This document shows positions 44,783 to 52,998 of a DNA stretch of 64,000 nt, in pieces. The notes under the pieces were generated by a model. The model worked only from the letters and a program-made list of their open reading frames with translations. It was not told the origin of the DNA and did not search any database. The stretch lies in NCBI RefSeq assembly GCF_000802245.2, contig NZ_CP021080.1, positions 6,882,001 through 6,946,000 of the forward strand. Direction: 5' to 3'. Position numbers and translations under genes: made by a program. Every line of letters starts with the position of its first letter. Within the stretch, counting starts at the first letter, position 1. This DNA comes from Streptomyces pluripotens. Lineage in GTDB: Bacteria; Actinomycetota; Actinomycetes; Streptomycetales; Streptomycetaceae.

Positions 44783-45087
44783 TGCGGCCTCCTGTGGCGG
44801 GCGTGGCGGGGCGTGCGGCGCCGAGCTGGGTCAGTGGTACCGGCTTGCCGACGTTCCGTCAATCATGCCTTCGAGGCGACGATTTCCCATGTCACGGTGG
44901 GGACCGGCGAGTTTCGCTGCGGCGCCACGCGGACCTGCGGAGCATCAATGGTGTAGATCAGTGACCGGCATCCCGGGAGCCCGCCACGGCCGGTGGCCAC
45001 CACACCCACGCCCCGGAGCCGGAGAGGGCACAGACCAAGGTCCGCGGTGCGCCGCCGCTCCGGGCACACCGCGGACCCTCGTCCCCG
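44783..45087. other. Intergenic region before the amidase gene
   Basis: 305 bases without a gene. It carries the hairpin terminator at 45039-45077 downstream of the APH-like gene and should carry the promoter of the amidase gene on the minus strand. Nothing else is evident. Confidence 0.5.
45039..45077 (-). terminator. Hairpin after the APH-like kinase gene
   Basis: GGTCCGCGGTG (45039-45049) pairs perfectly with CACCGCGGACC (45067-45077) across a 17-base loop. It lies 10 bases beyond the stop at 45088 in the direction of transcription. Confidence 0.7.
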
Positions 45088-46233
45088 TCAGCGAGTGCCG
45101 ACCGCCGCACGGACGGCCTTGCGGGCCATCTGACAGTCGTCGTGCAGCCGCCTGAGCAGCAGCCGCTGTTCCTCGCCGGACGGCGCGGCACCCGGGTGGG
45201 CCGTGCCCGGTGCCGCCGGGGCCGGATCGTGCATCGAACGCTGCACGGCCGTCTCGTAGGTGCGGATCTCCCGGGTGAGGAGCAGCATCAGGTTCACCAG
45301 GAAGGCGTCCCGGGAAACCGGGCCCGCAGACTGGGCGATCTGGCTGATCTGCCGCCGGGCCACCGGAGCGTCCCCGAGGACCAGCCACAGCGTCGCCAGG
45401 TCGTATCCCGGTAGGTACCAGCCGGCGTGTTCCCAGTCCACCAGCACGGGACCAGCCGGCGAGAGCAGGATGTTGGACAGCAGGGCATCACCGTGGCAGA
45501 ACTGGAGCATGCCGTGCCGGCCCACCTCGTGGGCGATGCCGTGCAGGAGCTTCTGCAGATCGCCGAGGTCGCGGTCGGTGAGCAGGCCGAGCTCGTGATA
45601 CCGGGAGAGCCGGGCCGCGTAGTCCAACGGCACGTCGAAGGTGCCGGCCGGGGGCCGCCAGGCGTTCACCCGGCAGATGGCGCCCAGTGCGGCCCGGATG
45701 TCCGTGCGGGGCGGAGCTTCCGCAGGGTGCCGTTGCAGGGCCGCCGTGCGGCCCGGCGTCCGTTCGATGACCAGGGTGCAGTTGTCCGGGTCCGCCGCGA
45801 TCAGTCGCGGCACACGGACCGGAGGTCGGTGCCGGACGAACGAGCGGTATGCGGCTATTTCGTGATGGATCCGCTCGGCCCAGGCGGGCGAGTGGTCCAG
45901 GAGGCACTTGGCGACGGCTGTGCTGCGTCCCGTCGTCCCCACGAGGAGGACGGACCGTCCGCTGCGCCGGAGCACCTGCACTGGAGTGAACTCCGGGCAG
46001 ATCCGGTGCACCGAGGCGATCGCGGAGCGCAGTTGCGTGCCCTGGGCGCCGGAGAGGTCGAGCCTTCCGCTGAGGGGTTGGCCGCCGGGCTGGCCCGGCA
46101 CCCGCCGGGGCCGGCCCCCGCCCAGCGCGGGGCCACCCGGACGCACTGCCGGGTCGAGGTACGGTCCTCCGCCCGCCGGACGAGAACGCAGCGGCCGGGG
46201 TGGGGCGGACACGGAGGACGATGCTGCGTACAT
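45088..46233 (-). CDS. Aminoglycoside-phosphotransferase-fold kinase
   Basis: A 381-residue protein with the APH/choline-kinase fold in its C-terminal two thirds. The Brenner-type [11 protein letters not shown] near residue 251 supplies the catalytic Asp and Asn, and [15 protein letters not shown] near 270 supplies the metal-binding Asp. The first 75 residues are Pro/Gly/Arg-rich and look disordered. Such proteins phosphorylate small molecules (sugars, aminoglycosides, homoserine) or, rarely, proteins; the substrate is unknown and resistance should not be assumed. The start is the ATG at 46233, with GGGA upstream. Confidence 0.82.
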   Translation of the reverse strand: MYAASSSVSAPPRPLRSRPAGGGPYLDPAVRPGGPALGGGRPRRVPGQPGGQPLSGRLDLSGAQGTQLRSAIASVHRICPEFTPVQVLRRSGRSVLLVGTTGRSTAVAKCLLDHSPAWAERIHHEIAAYRSFVRHRPPVRVPRLIAADPDNCTLVIERTPGRTAALQRHPAEAPPRTDIRAALGAICRVNAWRPPAGTFDVPLDYAARLSRYHELGLLTDRDLGDLQKLLHGIAHEVGRHGMLQFCHGDALLSNILLSPAGPVLVDWEHAGWYLPGYDLATLWLVLGDAPVARRQISQIAQSAGPVSRDAFLVNLMLLLTREIRTYETAVQRSMHDPAPAAPGTAHPGAAPSGEEQRLLLRRLHDDCQMARKAVRAAVGTR

Positions 46234-46543
46234 GGGAGATACAGATCCCTTCGTGTGCCTGCTGTGCCTGCCTGTGAGTCCGTGCTCCGATCCGCAGCCG
46301 GCCCGGTCGGGTCGGGAGCGCGGTGTGCTCGGAGCGTGCGACCACCCGCCCGGCCGCCAGGGTGCACCCTGGGGAATGCACCCGTCACATGAAGTGGCGG
46401 CCAGGTCGGGGTGGCGCGTTCCTACCTGACACCTGATGCCCAGTGGCACACCATCTGGCGAACCCTGGCGAACCCTGGCGAATAGTCGCCCGGCAACCTC
46501 CACGGGGCTAGTGTCAACTCAGCCGAGAACCTGGGGGCTTGAC
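46234..46543. other. Intergenic region with tandem 10-bp repeats
   Basis: 310 bases without a convincing gene. It contains three tandem 10-bp units at 46455-46484, shortly before the NsdA-like gene, and the divergent promoters of the APH-like and NsdA-like genes. Confidence 0.5.
46455..46484. repeat. Three tandem 10-bp repeats upstream of the NsdA-like gene
   Basis: CTGGCGAACC at 46455-46464 and 46465-46474, then CTGGCGAATA at 46475-46484. One helical turn per unit on the same DNA face, 60 bases before the GTG at 46544, suggests cooperative binding of a regulator. Confidence 0.7.
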
Positions 46544-48037
46544 GTGAGTGGACAACCCAACACCCGCCTTGCGGACCTGTTCGGCCTGGCCGGCTGGTCG
46601 AAGGGCGAACTCGCGAGGCTGGTAAACCGGCAGGCGGCGGCCATGGGCCACCTCCAGCTGGCGACCGACACCTCCCGAGTGCGGCGGTGGATCGACATGG
46701 GAGAGATCCCGCGCGATCCGGTACCGCGGGTGCTGGCGGCCCTGTTCACCGAGCGTCTCGGCCGTGTCGTGACCATCGAGGACCTCGGTCTGGTACGGCA
46801 CGGGCGTGCGGGGAAACGGCAGGGCGACGGGATCGAGGAACACCCCGACGGAGTGCCGTGGCCGCCCGAACGGACCGCCGCGGTCCTCACCGAATTCACG
46901 GGAATGGACCTCATGCTCAACCGACGCGGCTTGGTGGGCGCGGGTGCCGCGCTCGCCGCGGGATCCACACTCAGCAGCGCCATGCACGACTGGCTGCACA
47001 CCGACCCGGCCCTGAAGGCCGATGCCCCTATTCTCGACGACCCCTTGCACACCGGCCCCGTTGGGTTCGACCGCTTCGAAGCCGCTCCGATCGGATCGCA
47101 GGAGGTCGACGAACTGGAGCGCTCGGTCGAAGTGTTCCGTGCCTGGGACGCGGCCCGCGGCGGCGGGCTGCAGCGCAAGGCGGTGGTGGGGCAGCTCAAC
47201 GAGGTGGGCGGCATGCTCACGTACCGTCACCCCTCACACCTCCAGAGGCGCCTGTGGGGTGTCGCCGCCAACCTGGCCGTCCTCGCAGGCTGGATGTCGC
47301 ACGACGTCGGCCTGGAACCCACGGCGCAGAAGTACTTCGTCATCGCCGCCCACGCCGCCCGTGAGGGCGGTGATCGGCCTCGCGCTGGTGAGGCACTGTC
47401 CCGGGCGGCCCGGCAGATGGTGCACCTCGGTCGGCCGGACGACGCACTGGATCTGATGAAGCTCGCCCAGTCCGGTGCCGGCGACCGTCTGCAGCCGCGT
47501 ACGAAGGCGATGTTCCACACCATCGAGGCCTGGGCCCAGGCCTCGATGGGCAAGGGCCAGGCGATGCGCCGCACCCTCGGTATGGCGGAGGACCTGTTCG
47601 TCTCCGACCGGGACGACGGCGAACCACTGGACTGGATGCAGACCTTCAGGGACGAGGATCTGTACGGGATGCAGGCCCTCGCGTACCGGACGCTGGCCGA
47701 CTTCGACCCTGGCGCGGCCGTGCACGCCCAGCACTACGCGGAGAAGGCGCTCGCCCTACGCATCGACGGGCGGGAGCGGTCGAAGATCTTCGACCATCTG
47801 TCGATGGCGTCGGCCTGTTTCATCGCTGACGATCCCGAACAGGCCGACCGGTACGCACGGCTGGCCCTGATGTCGATGGGGTCGAACTCCTCCCGGCGCA
47901 CCTGGGACCGGCTGCGGCAGATGTACCGCCTGACCGCGGAGTACGCCGGCTACCCGAAGATCCACGAGCTGCGGGAGGAGATCAGGCTCGCCCTGCCCAA
48001 TCCGAGAAGCACGGGTGACGGCAGTGCACCGGCGTAG
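46544..48037 (+). CDS. NsdA/NsdB-like regulator with TPR-type repeats
   Basis: A 497-residue cytoplasmic protein resembling the Streptomyces NsdA/NsdB negative regulators of development and antibiotic production. The N-terminus (about 1-75) is a helix-turn-helix-like module with the characteristic GWSKGELARLVNRQA and TDTSRVRRWIDMGE segments. A hydrophobic Ala/Gly-rich patch follows (about 140-160), then TPR-like helical repeats (about 215-470). GGGGG precedes the GTG. It may repress by protein contacts as much as by DNA binding. Tandem 10-bp repeats lie upstream. It converges on the SpoIIE-like gene with 35 bases between stops. Confidence 0.82.
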   Translation: MSGQPNTRLADLFGLAGWSKGELARLVNRQAAAMGHLQLATDTSRVRRWIDMGEIPRDPVPRVLAALFTERLGRVVTIEDLGLVRHGRAGKRQGDGIEEHPDGVPWPPERTAAVLTEFTGMDLMLNRRGLVGAGAALAAGSTLSSAMHDWLHTDPALKADAPILDDPLHTGPVGFDRFEAAPIGSQEVDELERSVEVFRAWDAARGGGLQRKAVVGQLNEVGGMLTYRHPSHLQRRLWGVAANLAVLAGWMSHDVGLEPTAQKYFVIAAHAAREGGDRPRAGEALSRAARQMVHLGRPDDALDLMKLAQSGAGDRLQPRTKAMFHTIEAWAQASMGKGQAMRRTLGMAEDLFVSDRDDGEPLDWMQTFRDEDLYGMQALAYRTLADFDPGAAVHAQHYAEKALALRIDGRERSKIFDHLSMASACFIADDPEQADRYARLALMSMGSNSSRRTWDRLRQMYRLTAEYAGYPKIHELREEIRLALPNPRSTGDGSAPA

Positions 48038-48072
48038 GAGGGACTGTGCACCGCGTCCTCGCCGGGATCAGC

Positions 48073-49515
48073 TCACGAGGTGACCCTGGCGACGAGCACA
48101 CAGACGTCGTCCGCACGTCGCGTTTTGCTGAGCTCCTCCACGACCGCCCGCACGCACTCCTGCGCGGTGCGCGCCGCACTGAAGCGCGGGGCCATGTCGA
48201 GCAGGCGGCCCACAGCAGTCGGCTGGTCGTGGGCCGTCACCAGGCCTTCGGTGTGCAGCAGGAGGAGATCCCCGGGCTGAAGGGTTGCCATGGCCTGCCC
48301 GTAGCCGGCGCCCGAAGTGGCTCCGAGCAGAACGCCGTCCGGCGGGCTCAGCATGTGCCCCGTCCCGTTTCGGTAGAGCAGCGGGACGGGATGTGCTGCC
48401 TGGGCCCAGAGCAGAGTGCGGTTCTCGGCGCGGTAGCGGCAGCAGACGGCACTGCCAAGGGCGGGTTGGACCGAGGTGTCGAACAACTGGTTGAGCATGG
48501 TGAGCAGTTCGCCGGGTTCGGCGCCGCTCATCGCCATGCCGCGCACCGCCCCGAGTAACATGGCCATGCCCGAGGCGACGGCCACGCCCTGCCCGGTGAG
48601 ACTGCCGACGCCGAGCATGGTCTGGCCGTCGGGCAGTTCCAGTGCGTCGTACCAGTCGCCGCCGATCGACGCGCGCGCAGCCGCGGGCAAGCGGCGGGCG
48701 GCCAGATCCAGAGCCGGTGCCCCTTGGTGCAGGAGGCGCAGCGGGCCACGCCAGGGGGGCAGCACGGCTTCCTGTAGTTCGGCCGTGATCCGGTGCTCGG
48801 TCTGTTCCTGCCGGCGGTGGCGCTGCAGCGACTCGCTGGTCTCGCGTACGCAGCGCTGGCTGCGGCGCAATGCGCTGACGTCCCGCAACACGGCCCACAT
48901 CGATGCTGTGCCACCGTCCGGGCCCAGTACGGGTTCGCCCATCATGTGTACGGTCCGCACGCAGGAGTCGGGCCGCACCACGCGGAACTCCCCGTCGATG
49001 GGCTTGCCGTCCACCAGGCAGTCCGTCACCATCGCGGTCAGCCTGGGCCGGTCCTCGTCGAGGATGAGAGAGGGCAGGTCATCCAGGGTGAGAGCGGGAC
49101 CGGCCGGGTCGCGGCCGAGGATCTGGTACAGCTCGCCCGACCAGGTCGCCTCATCCGTCAGCAGGTTCCACTCCGCGCTGCCCACGCGGCTGAGGAGCGA
49201 TCCGCACGTAGGGCCGGCGGGCGGTGCCGGACCGCTGGCGGACGTCCGGGCGGGCCCGGCCTGGGCGGGGGACACGGAGGTCGGACCGTCCCGTAACTGA
49301 GCCAGGTGAGCGTCGAGGTCGTCGAGGTGGTGCAGTGCGAGGTCGTACAGGGCACGCTGCCAGCGTCCCTCTGGGGCCGCGCCGTCGCTTCGGGTGTTCC
49401 GACGCACCGCGTCCACTTCGTCCTTGAGCCGCCGTGCCTGCGAGATCAACGCCTCGACCGAGTCGCGTCCGGATGGTTGGGCGGCTGGACGGTCCGCGGA
49501 GACTGGGGACGGCAT
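48073..49515 (-). CDS. PAS-domain SpoIIE-like phosphatase with two altered metal residues
   Basis: A 480-residue PP2C-type signalling protein. An N-terminal helical segment (about 15-60), a PAS domain (about 105-225, LLTDEATWSGELYQILG) and a C-terminal SpoIIE fold (about 255-478) are visible. The first metal motif (GGDWYDAL) and the last (ADDVCVLV) are intact. GDVxGxG is replaced by GSLTGQG (Asp to Ser) and YTDGLVE by LHTEGLVT (Asp to Glu), so catalysis may be weak or lost. The ATG at 49515 follows GGAG. It may be a regulated scaffold or a competitor of active phosphatases. Confidence 0.85.
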   Translation of the reverse strand: MPSPVSADRPAAQPSGRDSVEALISQARRLKDEVDAVRRNTRSDGAAPEGRWQRALYDLALHHLDDLDAHLAQLRDGPTSVSPAQAGPARTSASGPAPPAGPTCGSLLSRVGSAEWNLLTDEATWSGELYQILGRDPAGPALTLDDLPSLILDEDRPRLTAMVTDCLVDGKPIDGEFRVVRPDSCVRTVHMMGEPVLGPDGGTASMWAVLRDVSALRRSQRCVRETSESLQRHRRQEQTEHRITAELQEAVLPPWRGPLRLLHQGAPALDLAARRLPAAARASIGGDWYDALELPDGQTMLGVGSLTGQGVAVASGMAMLLGAVRGMAMSGAEPGELLTMLNQLFDTSVQPALGSAVCCRYRAENRTLLWAQAAHPVPLLYRNGTGHMLSPPDGVLLGATSGAGYGQAMATLQPGDLLLLHTEGLVTAHDQPTAVGRLLDMAPRFSAARTAQECVRAVVEELSKTRRADDVCVLVARVTS

Positions 49516-49858
49516 GACGCACTCCGATGGGGGACGGTACGGCCGGGGAGGACGGGGTGCTACGACTGTCGCACAGTGGTCGGGGCCCTGTAGGGAAATT
49601 GGCAACACACGATACGGTGGTGCTTCCGGCATATGTCAGAGTCTTCCCCGGCTGAACGCGGATACCGGCAACGTAGCCGTCGTTGGACTCAAGCGGTCGG
49701 CGCGCCAAGGAAATCGACTGACGCCGGTGCCTACTGCGTCGCGTCCGTGCGCAGGTTTGCCGCGCTCATGCTCCCTCAGGTCGCCAACCGGCCGGTACCC
49801 GCCGAACTCTGACCGGATTTGGCGGCATGGACGGGACCCTCGCGCACTCCATAAGGGT
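49516..49858. other. Divergent promoter region of the SpoIIE-like and SsgA-like genes
   Basis: 343 bases without a gene. I see no strong palindrome or consensus promoter. The candidate start of the SsgA-like gene is preceded by AAGG at 49853-49856. Confidence 0.4.
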
Positions 49859-50272
49859 ATGGACATCACCATCGAACACCTCGCCCGAGCCCGGCTCATC
49901 ACCACGGAGGACCGCGAGATCCCGGTGTCGGCCACCCTCCGGTACACCACGTGTGATCCTCTGGCCGTCTACGTGGACTTTCCCGCCGAGGCGGCCCTGG
50001 ACGGTGAGGAGGTCACCTGGACCTTTGCGCGCTCGCTGCTGGACCAGGGGCTGCGTGCCCCGGCCGGCCACGGGGACGTGCAAATATGGCCGTGTGGCCG
50101 CACGCGGACGGTCGTGGAGTTCCACTCGCCATACGGTCTCGCCCTGCTGCAGTTCCAGGCCTCGGCGTTGCGGCGCTTCCTGGTGTGCACCTACGGCGTC
50201 GTGGGCTCCGGGCAGGAAGACATGGCAGCGGTGGTGGAGCGGGGGTTGAGCGCCCTGTTCGGTGGAGTGTGA
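49859..50272 (+). CDS. SsgA-like sporulation/cell-division regulator
   Basis: A 137-residue SsgA-like protein (SALP). The sequence shows the family's hallmark pattern: DITIEHLARARLITTEDREIPVSATLRY at the start, DPLAVYVDFP, EEVTWTFARSLL.QGL, GDVQIWPC and, at the C-terminus, LFGGV. SALPs act in septum-site selection, peptidoglycan remodelling and spore maturation, found only in morphologically complex actinomycetes. It lies opposite the SpoIIE-like gene. The ATG has AAGG close upstream. Which SALP paralog it represents cannot be said from sequence alone. Confidence 0.88.
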   Translation: MDITIEHLARARLITTEDREIPVSATLRYTTCDPLAVYVDFPAEAALDGEEVTWTFARSLLDQGLRAPAGHGDVQIWPCGRTRTVVEFHSPYGLALLQFQASALRRFLVCTYGVVGSGQEDMAAVVERGLSALFGGV

Positions 50273-50649
50273 CAGGCCGGGGCGCTCGGCTCCCGGCGGC
50301 CACCGGGGTGCGGGGCGAGGCCTGTGGTGGTGTGGCCGCGGACCTCACCGTCCGGGTGCCCGCATCGGCTGCGACGGACGTCGTGCAGTCGCCCCGGTTC
50401 CTCGGGTCGGAGACCCGTCCGCGCCGGGTGGTGTCGAGCCGGGCCTGCAACTCGTGGTTGCAGGCCTCGGCGAATCGGGCCGGACGCCTCCGGCGGTACC
50501 GCTGCCGCGGCGGTGGTCGCGCCGTGGGCCCGTCGCGGTTCCGGGCGCTGCCGGCCCCGGAACGCTGCCTCCGAGCTCCCGGCGTCCCCCACGCTCCTCC
50601 GATTGGTCCCCAGCGGTCTCCGGGGGCCCAGGCGGCACGTGGTGGGACA
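50273..50649. other. Intergenic region between convergent genes
   Basis: 377 bases with no convincing gene. It has two hairpins, GCCTGCAA...TTGCAGGC (50443-50465) and GTTCCGGG...CCCGGAAC (50538-50563), which may act as terminators for the SsgA-like and baeRF-like genes that converge on it. Confidence 0.5.
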
Positions 50650-51744
50650 TCAGTACCGCAGCACTCCCGCGATGCCGTTCGCGTCGCCCAGGGTTCCGTC
50701 GGGAACGAAGCGCACGTCGGCACCGGTCTCCAGGCACTGCTCCACGATCTCGTCCACGATGTCGTCGCGGGCATCCAGGGCACCGGGCCCCGCTGGCATC
50801 AGATGGGCACCGAGGTCGCCGACTCTCGCCTGATAGTTCTCTTCCACGGCGAGCAGCCGGACCCGGCCGTCCCGGGCGCTCTGCCACAGCTCGTCCAGCC
50901 CGGCGGCGAAGGTCCGGTGACCACGTGCGGAGGTCAGCTCCCGGACCACGGAGGCGGCGTCCTTCGCGGTCTCCGCCGCCAAGACCGGCTGCAGAGCCTG
51001 CCACACGGCGTCGGGACCGGCGTGCGCAAGGCCGCCGCGGCGCACCTGCACGGCGGACTTGGCGGCGCCGCCGACCTCGTCCAACAAGGAGAGCGCCGCC
51101 TCTTCCCCAGTGACGTACAGCGGACGGGGCTGGTCGCGCAGGAGCGTGCCCAGCGCGGTGTCAGCTTCCCGGAGGAACTGCCGGGTGTCTTCGTCGCTGA
51201 AGGTGCTCGGCAGATCACCGACGCGTTCCTGGCGCTCGGCGTCGAAGTTCTCCCGGCTGCGGGTGAGCGGGAAATCCCCAGTGCGGTCCTCGGTGACCCG
51301 TTCCGGACCACCGCTCCACAGCGTGACGCGGTCCGCCGATACCGACAGTACCCAGAAGGGCCGTTCGGCGGCCTGCGCCGCGACTAGGTTGCGGGTGAGG
51401 AAGGTGTCCGAGAGCACCACGCGCTCGGGGACGGTGCGGGCCAGCGACCAGACTTGGTGCTCGCCCGGGGCGGCGAAGATCACCAGCCCGTCCTCGGCGT
51501 GCGCCAGATCGACCTCGGCCAGCGCACGATCGAGCTGTGCCACGACGTCGGCGCGCCGGTCGCGGGAGACGGCGGGGTCGGCTTCCAGGCGTTTGCGCGC
51601 CTCGGTCACCACGTTGCGCAGCCGGACCGGATCCTGGCCGTTCTCCGGTTCGCGGCGGTGCGTCGGGGTCAGCACGGACACCGCGGGGTAGGGGCGCGGG
51701 CGCCGCAGCTCGGCGAGGGTGGCGGGACTCAGTGCGTGCTCCAT
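50650..51744 (-). CDS. baeRF3-like domain protein
   Basis: A 364-residue protein resembling the bacterial archaeo-eukaryotic release-factor-like family 3 (baeRF3). The ordered segments PAVSVLTPTHRREPENGQDP near residue 20, LVIFAAPGEHQ near 90 and the C-terminal NYQARVGDLG...DDIVDEIVEQCLETGADVRFVP fit that family. It has no signal peptide. These proteins are proposed to act in stress-related ribosome rescue or RNA processing, but their role is not established. The ATG at 51744 lacks a clear ribosome binding site; the frame opens 12 codons earlier. Confidence 0.75.
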   Translation of the reverse strand: MEHALSPATLAELRRPRPYPAVSVLTPTHRREPENGQDPVRLRNVVTEARKRLEADPAVSRDRRADVVAQLDRALAEVDLAHAEDGLVIFAAPGEHQVWSLARTVPERVVLSDTFLTRNLVAAQAAERPFWVLSVSADRVTLWSGGPERVTEDRTGDFPLTRSRENFDAERQERVGDLPSTFSDEDTRQFLREADTALGTLLRDQPRPLYVTGEEAALSLLDEVGGAAKSAVQVRRGGLAHAGPDAVWQALQPVLAAETAKDAASVVRELTSARGHRTFAAGLDELWQSARDGRVRLLAVEENYQARVGDLGAHLMPAGPGALDARDDIVDEIVEQCLETGADVRFVPDGTLGDANGIAGVLRY

Positions 51745-51940
51745 GAACAGCACGATAGGGCGGATTCGCGTATACGGCATTCGGGGTAATCCGGACCCGT
51801 TGGCCTCTGAGTTTCCGATGCGGACACTCCCATGGGTTTCGTCGGTGATCCTTCTGCCGCCGGTGACGGCACGTCGTGCGACCGGTCACCGTACCCGCCA
51901 GTAACCACAATGCTTCGCACTCCACCCGCAGGAGGCCTTC

Positions 51941-52720
51941 ATGCCGCAGCTCGAAGTCGCCGGAGCTGCCCTCACGTACGACGATGAGGGTCCCCGCGAC
52001 GCCATGCTCACACCCCTGGTGCTCGTCCACGGCTGGACCGCCAATCGGCACCGCTGGGACCATCAGGTGGCGCATTTCCGTGGTGGCCGGCGGGTGATCC
52101 GGTTGGACCTGCGCGGCCACGGCGCGAGCACGGGGGTCGGGGTGCGTACGATCGCCGAGCTCGCTGAGGACGTCCTCGCCCTACTCGGTCATCTGGGCGT
52201 CGAGCGGTTCGTGTTGGTCGGCCACTCCATGGGTGGGATGATCGCCCAGACCATCGCGCTCGCCCACCCCGAGCGTGTGGAGCGGATGGTGCTGGTGAAC
52301 TCGATCGGCCGTATGGCGTACAGCCGTGGCCGGGCGCTGCTCATGGCGGCCTCCGCTCTGGTGCCGTTCAAGCTGTTCGTCGCGGCCAACATCCAGCGGG
52401 CGTTCGCACCCGGATACCCGCGCGAGGAGATCCGGGAACACGTCCGCACGTCGTCCGGCGTCCCGCGCGAGGTGGTCATGACCCTGTACGGCGCGATGCG
52501 CACCTTCGACCTGCTCGACCGGGCCGGGGAGATCCGTACGCCGACCCTGATGGTGCACGGTTACCACGACGTCCAGCTGCCGGTGCGGCAGATGCTCCGG
52601 ATGGCCAAGGCCTATCCGGATGCGGTCGTGCGCATCCTGGATGCCGGCCATGAACTGCCGGTGGAGAAACCGGCTGAGCTGACCGCGGCCCTGGACTGGT
52701 TCGTGACTGAAAGGCCTTAA
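51941..52720 (+). CDS. Alpha/beta hydrolase
   Basis: A 259-residue alpha/beta-hydrolase-fold enzyme. The oxyanion loop is VHGWTAN (about residue 30), the Ser nucleophile GHSMGG near 92, the Asp in HGYHDVQLP near 209 and the C-terminal His in DAGHELPVEKP near 236, a complete catalytic triad. Close relatives include esterases, haloperoxidase-like and lactone hydrolases. The ATG is preceded by GCAGGAGG. It stands alone upstream of asnB, and the substrate is unknown. Confidence 0.87.
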   Translation: MPQLEVAGAALTYDDEGPRDAMLTPLVLVHGWTANRHRWDHQVAHFRGGRRVIRLDLRGHGASTGVGVRTIAELAEDVLALLGHLGVERFVLVGHSMGGMIAQTIALAHPERVERMVLVNSIGRMAYSRGRALLMAASALVPFKLFVAANIQRAFAPGYPREEIREHVRTSSGVPREVVMTLYGAMRTFDLLDRAGEIRTPTLMVHGYHDVQLPVRQMLRMAKAYPDAVVRILDAGHELPVEKPAELTAALDWFVTERP

Positions 52721-52998
52721 GCCGTAAGGTTTTTGGGCAAGACTTTACCTCTGGCCGGTTCCTGACGGCGTCGGCCCGGTGGCGTGGGGTGCGCTGAATG
52801 TCACGCAGGCAAAACGCGGCCGAAACCATGAGGTGCCGGCGGCCTGTGGTGCGGCAGCCTCGTTGACCGCGCCCGGGTGCTGACGGAGGCTGCTCGGCAT
52901 ATAGATGCTGAGTACAACTGGTTTGCCGGTCGGGTCGCCTCCGCGTTGCAGTCGCAGGTGAACGAGCCCCACGGCGATCCGGAGGCAGGAGGTAGCGC

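Noticed and set aside
45088..46233. Aminoglycoside resistance gene
   Set aside because: The APH fold is real, but the family covers many small-molecule kinases and nothing in the sequence or neighbours supports resistance.
52721..52998. Palindromic regulatory site upstream of asnB
   Set aside because: Only short and imperfect repeats are present; none better than chance for this GC content.
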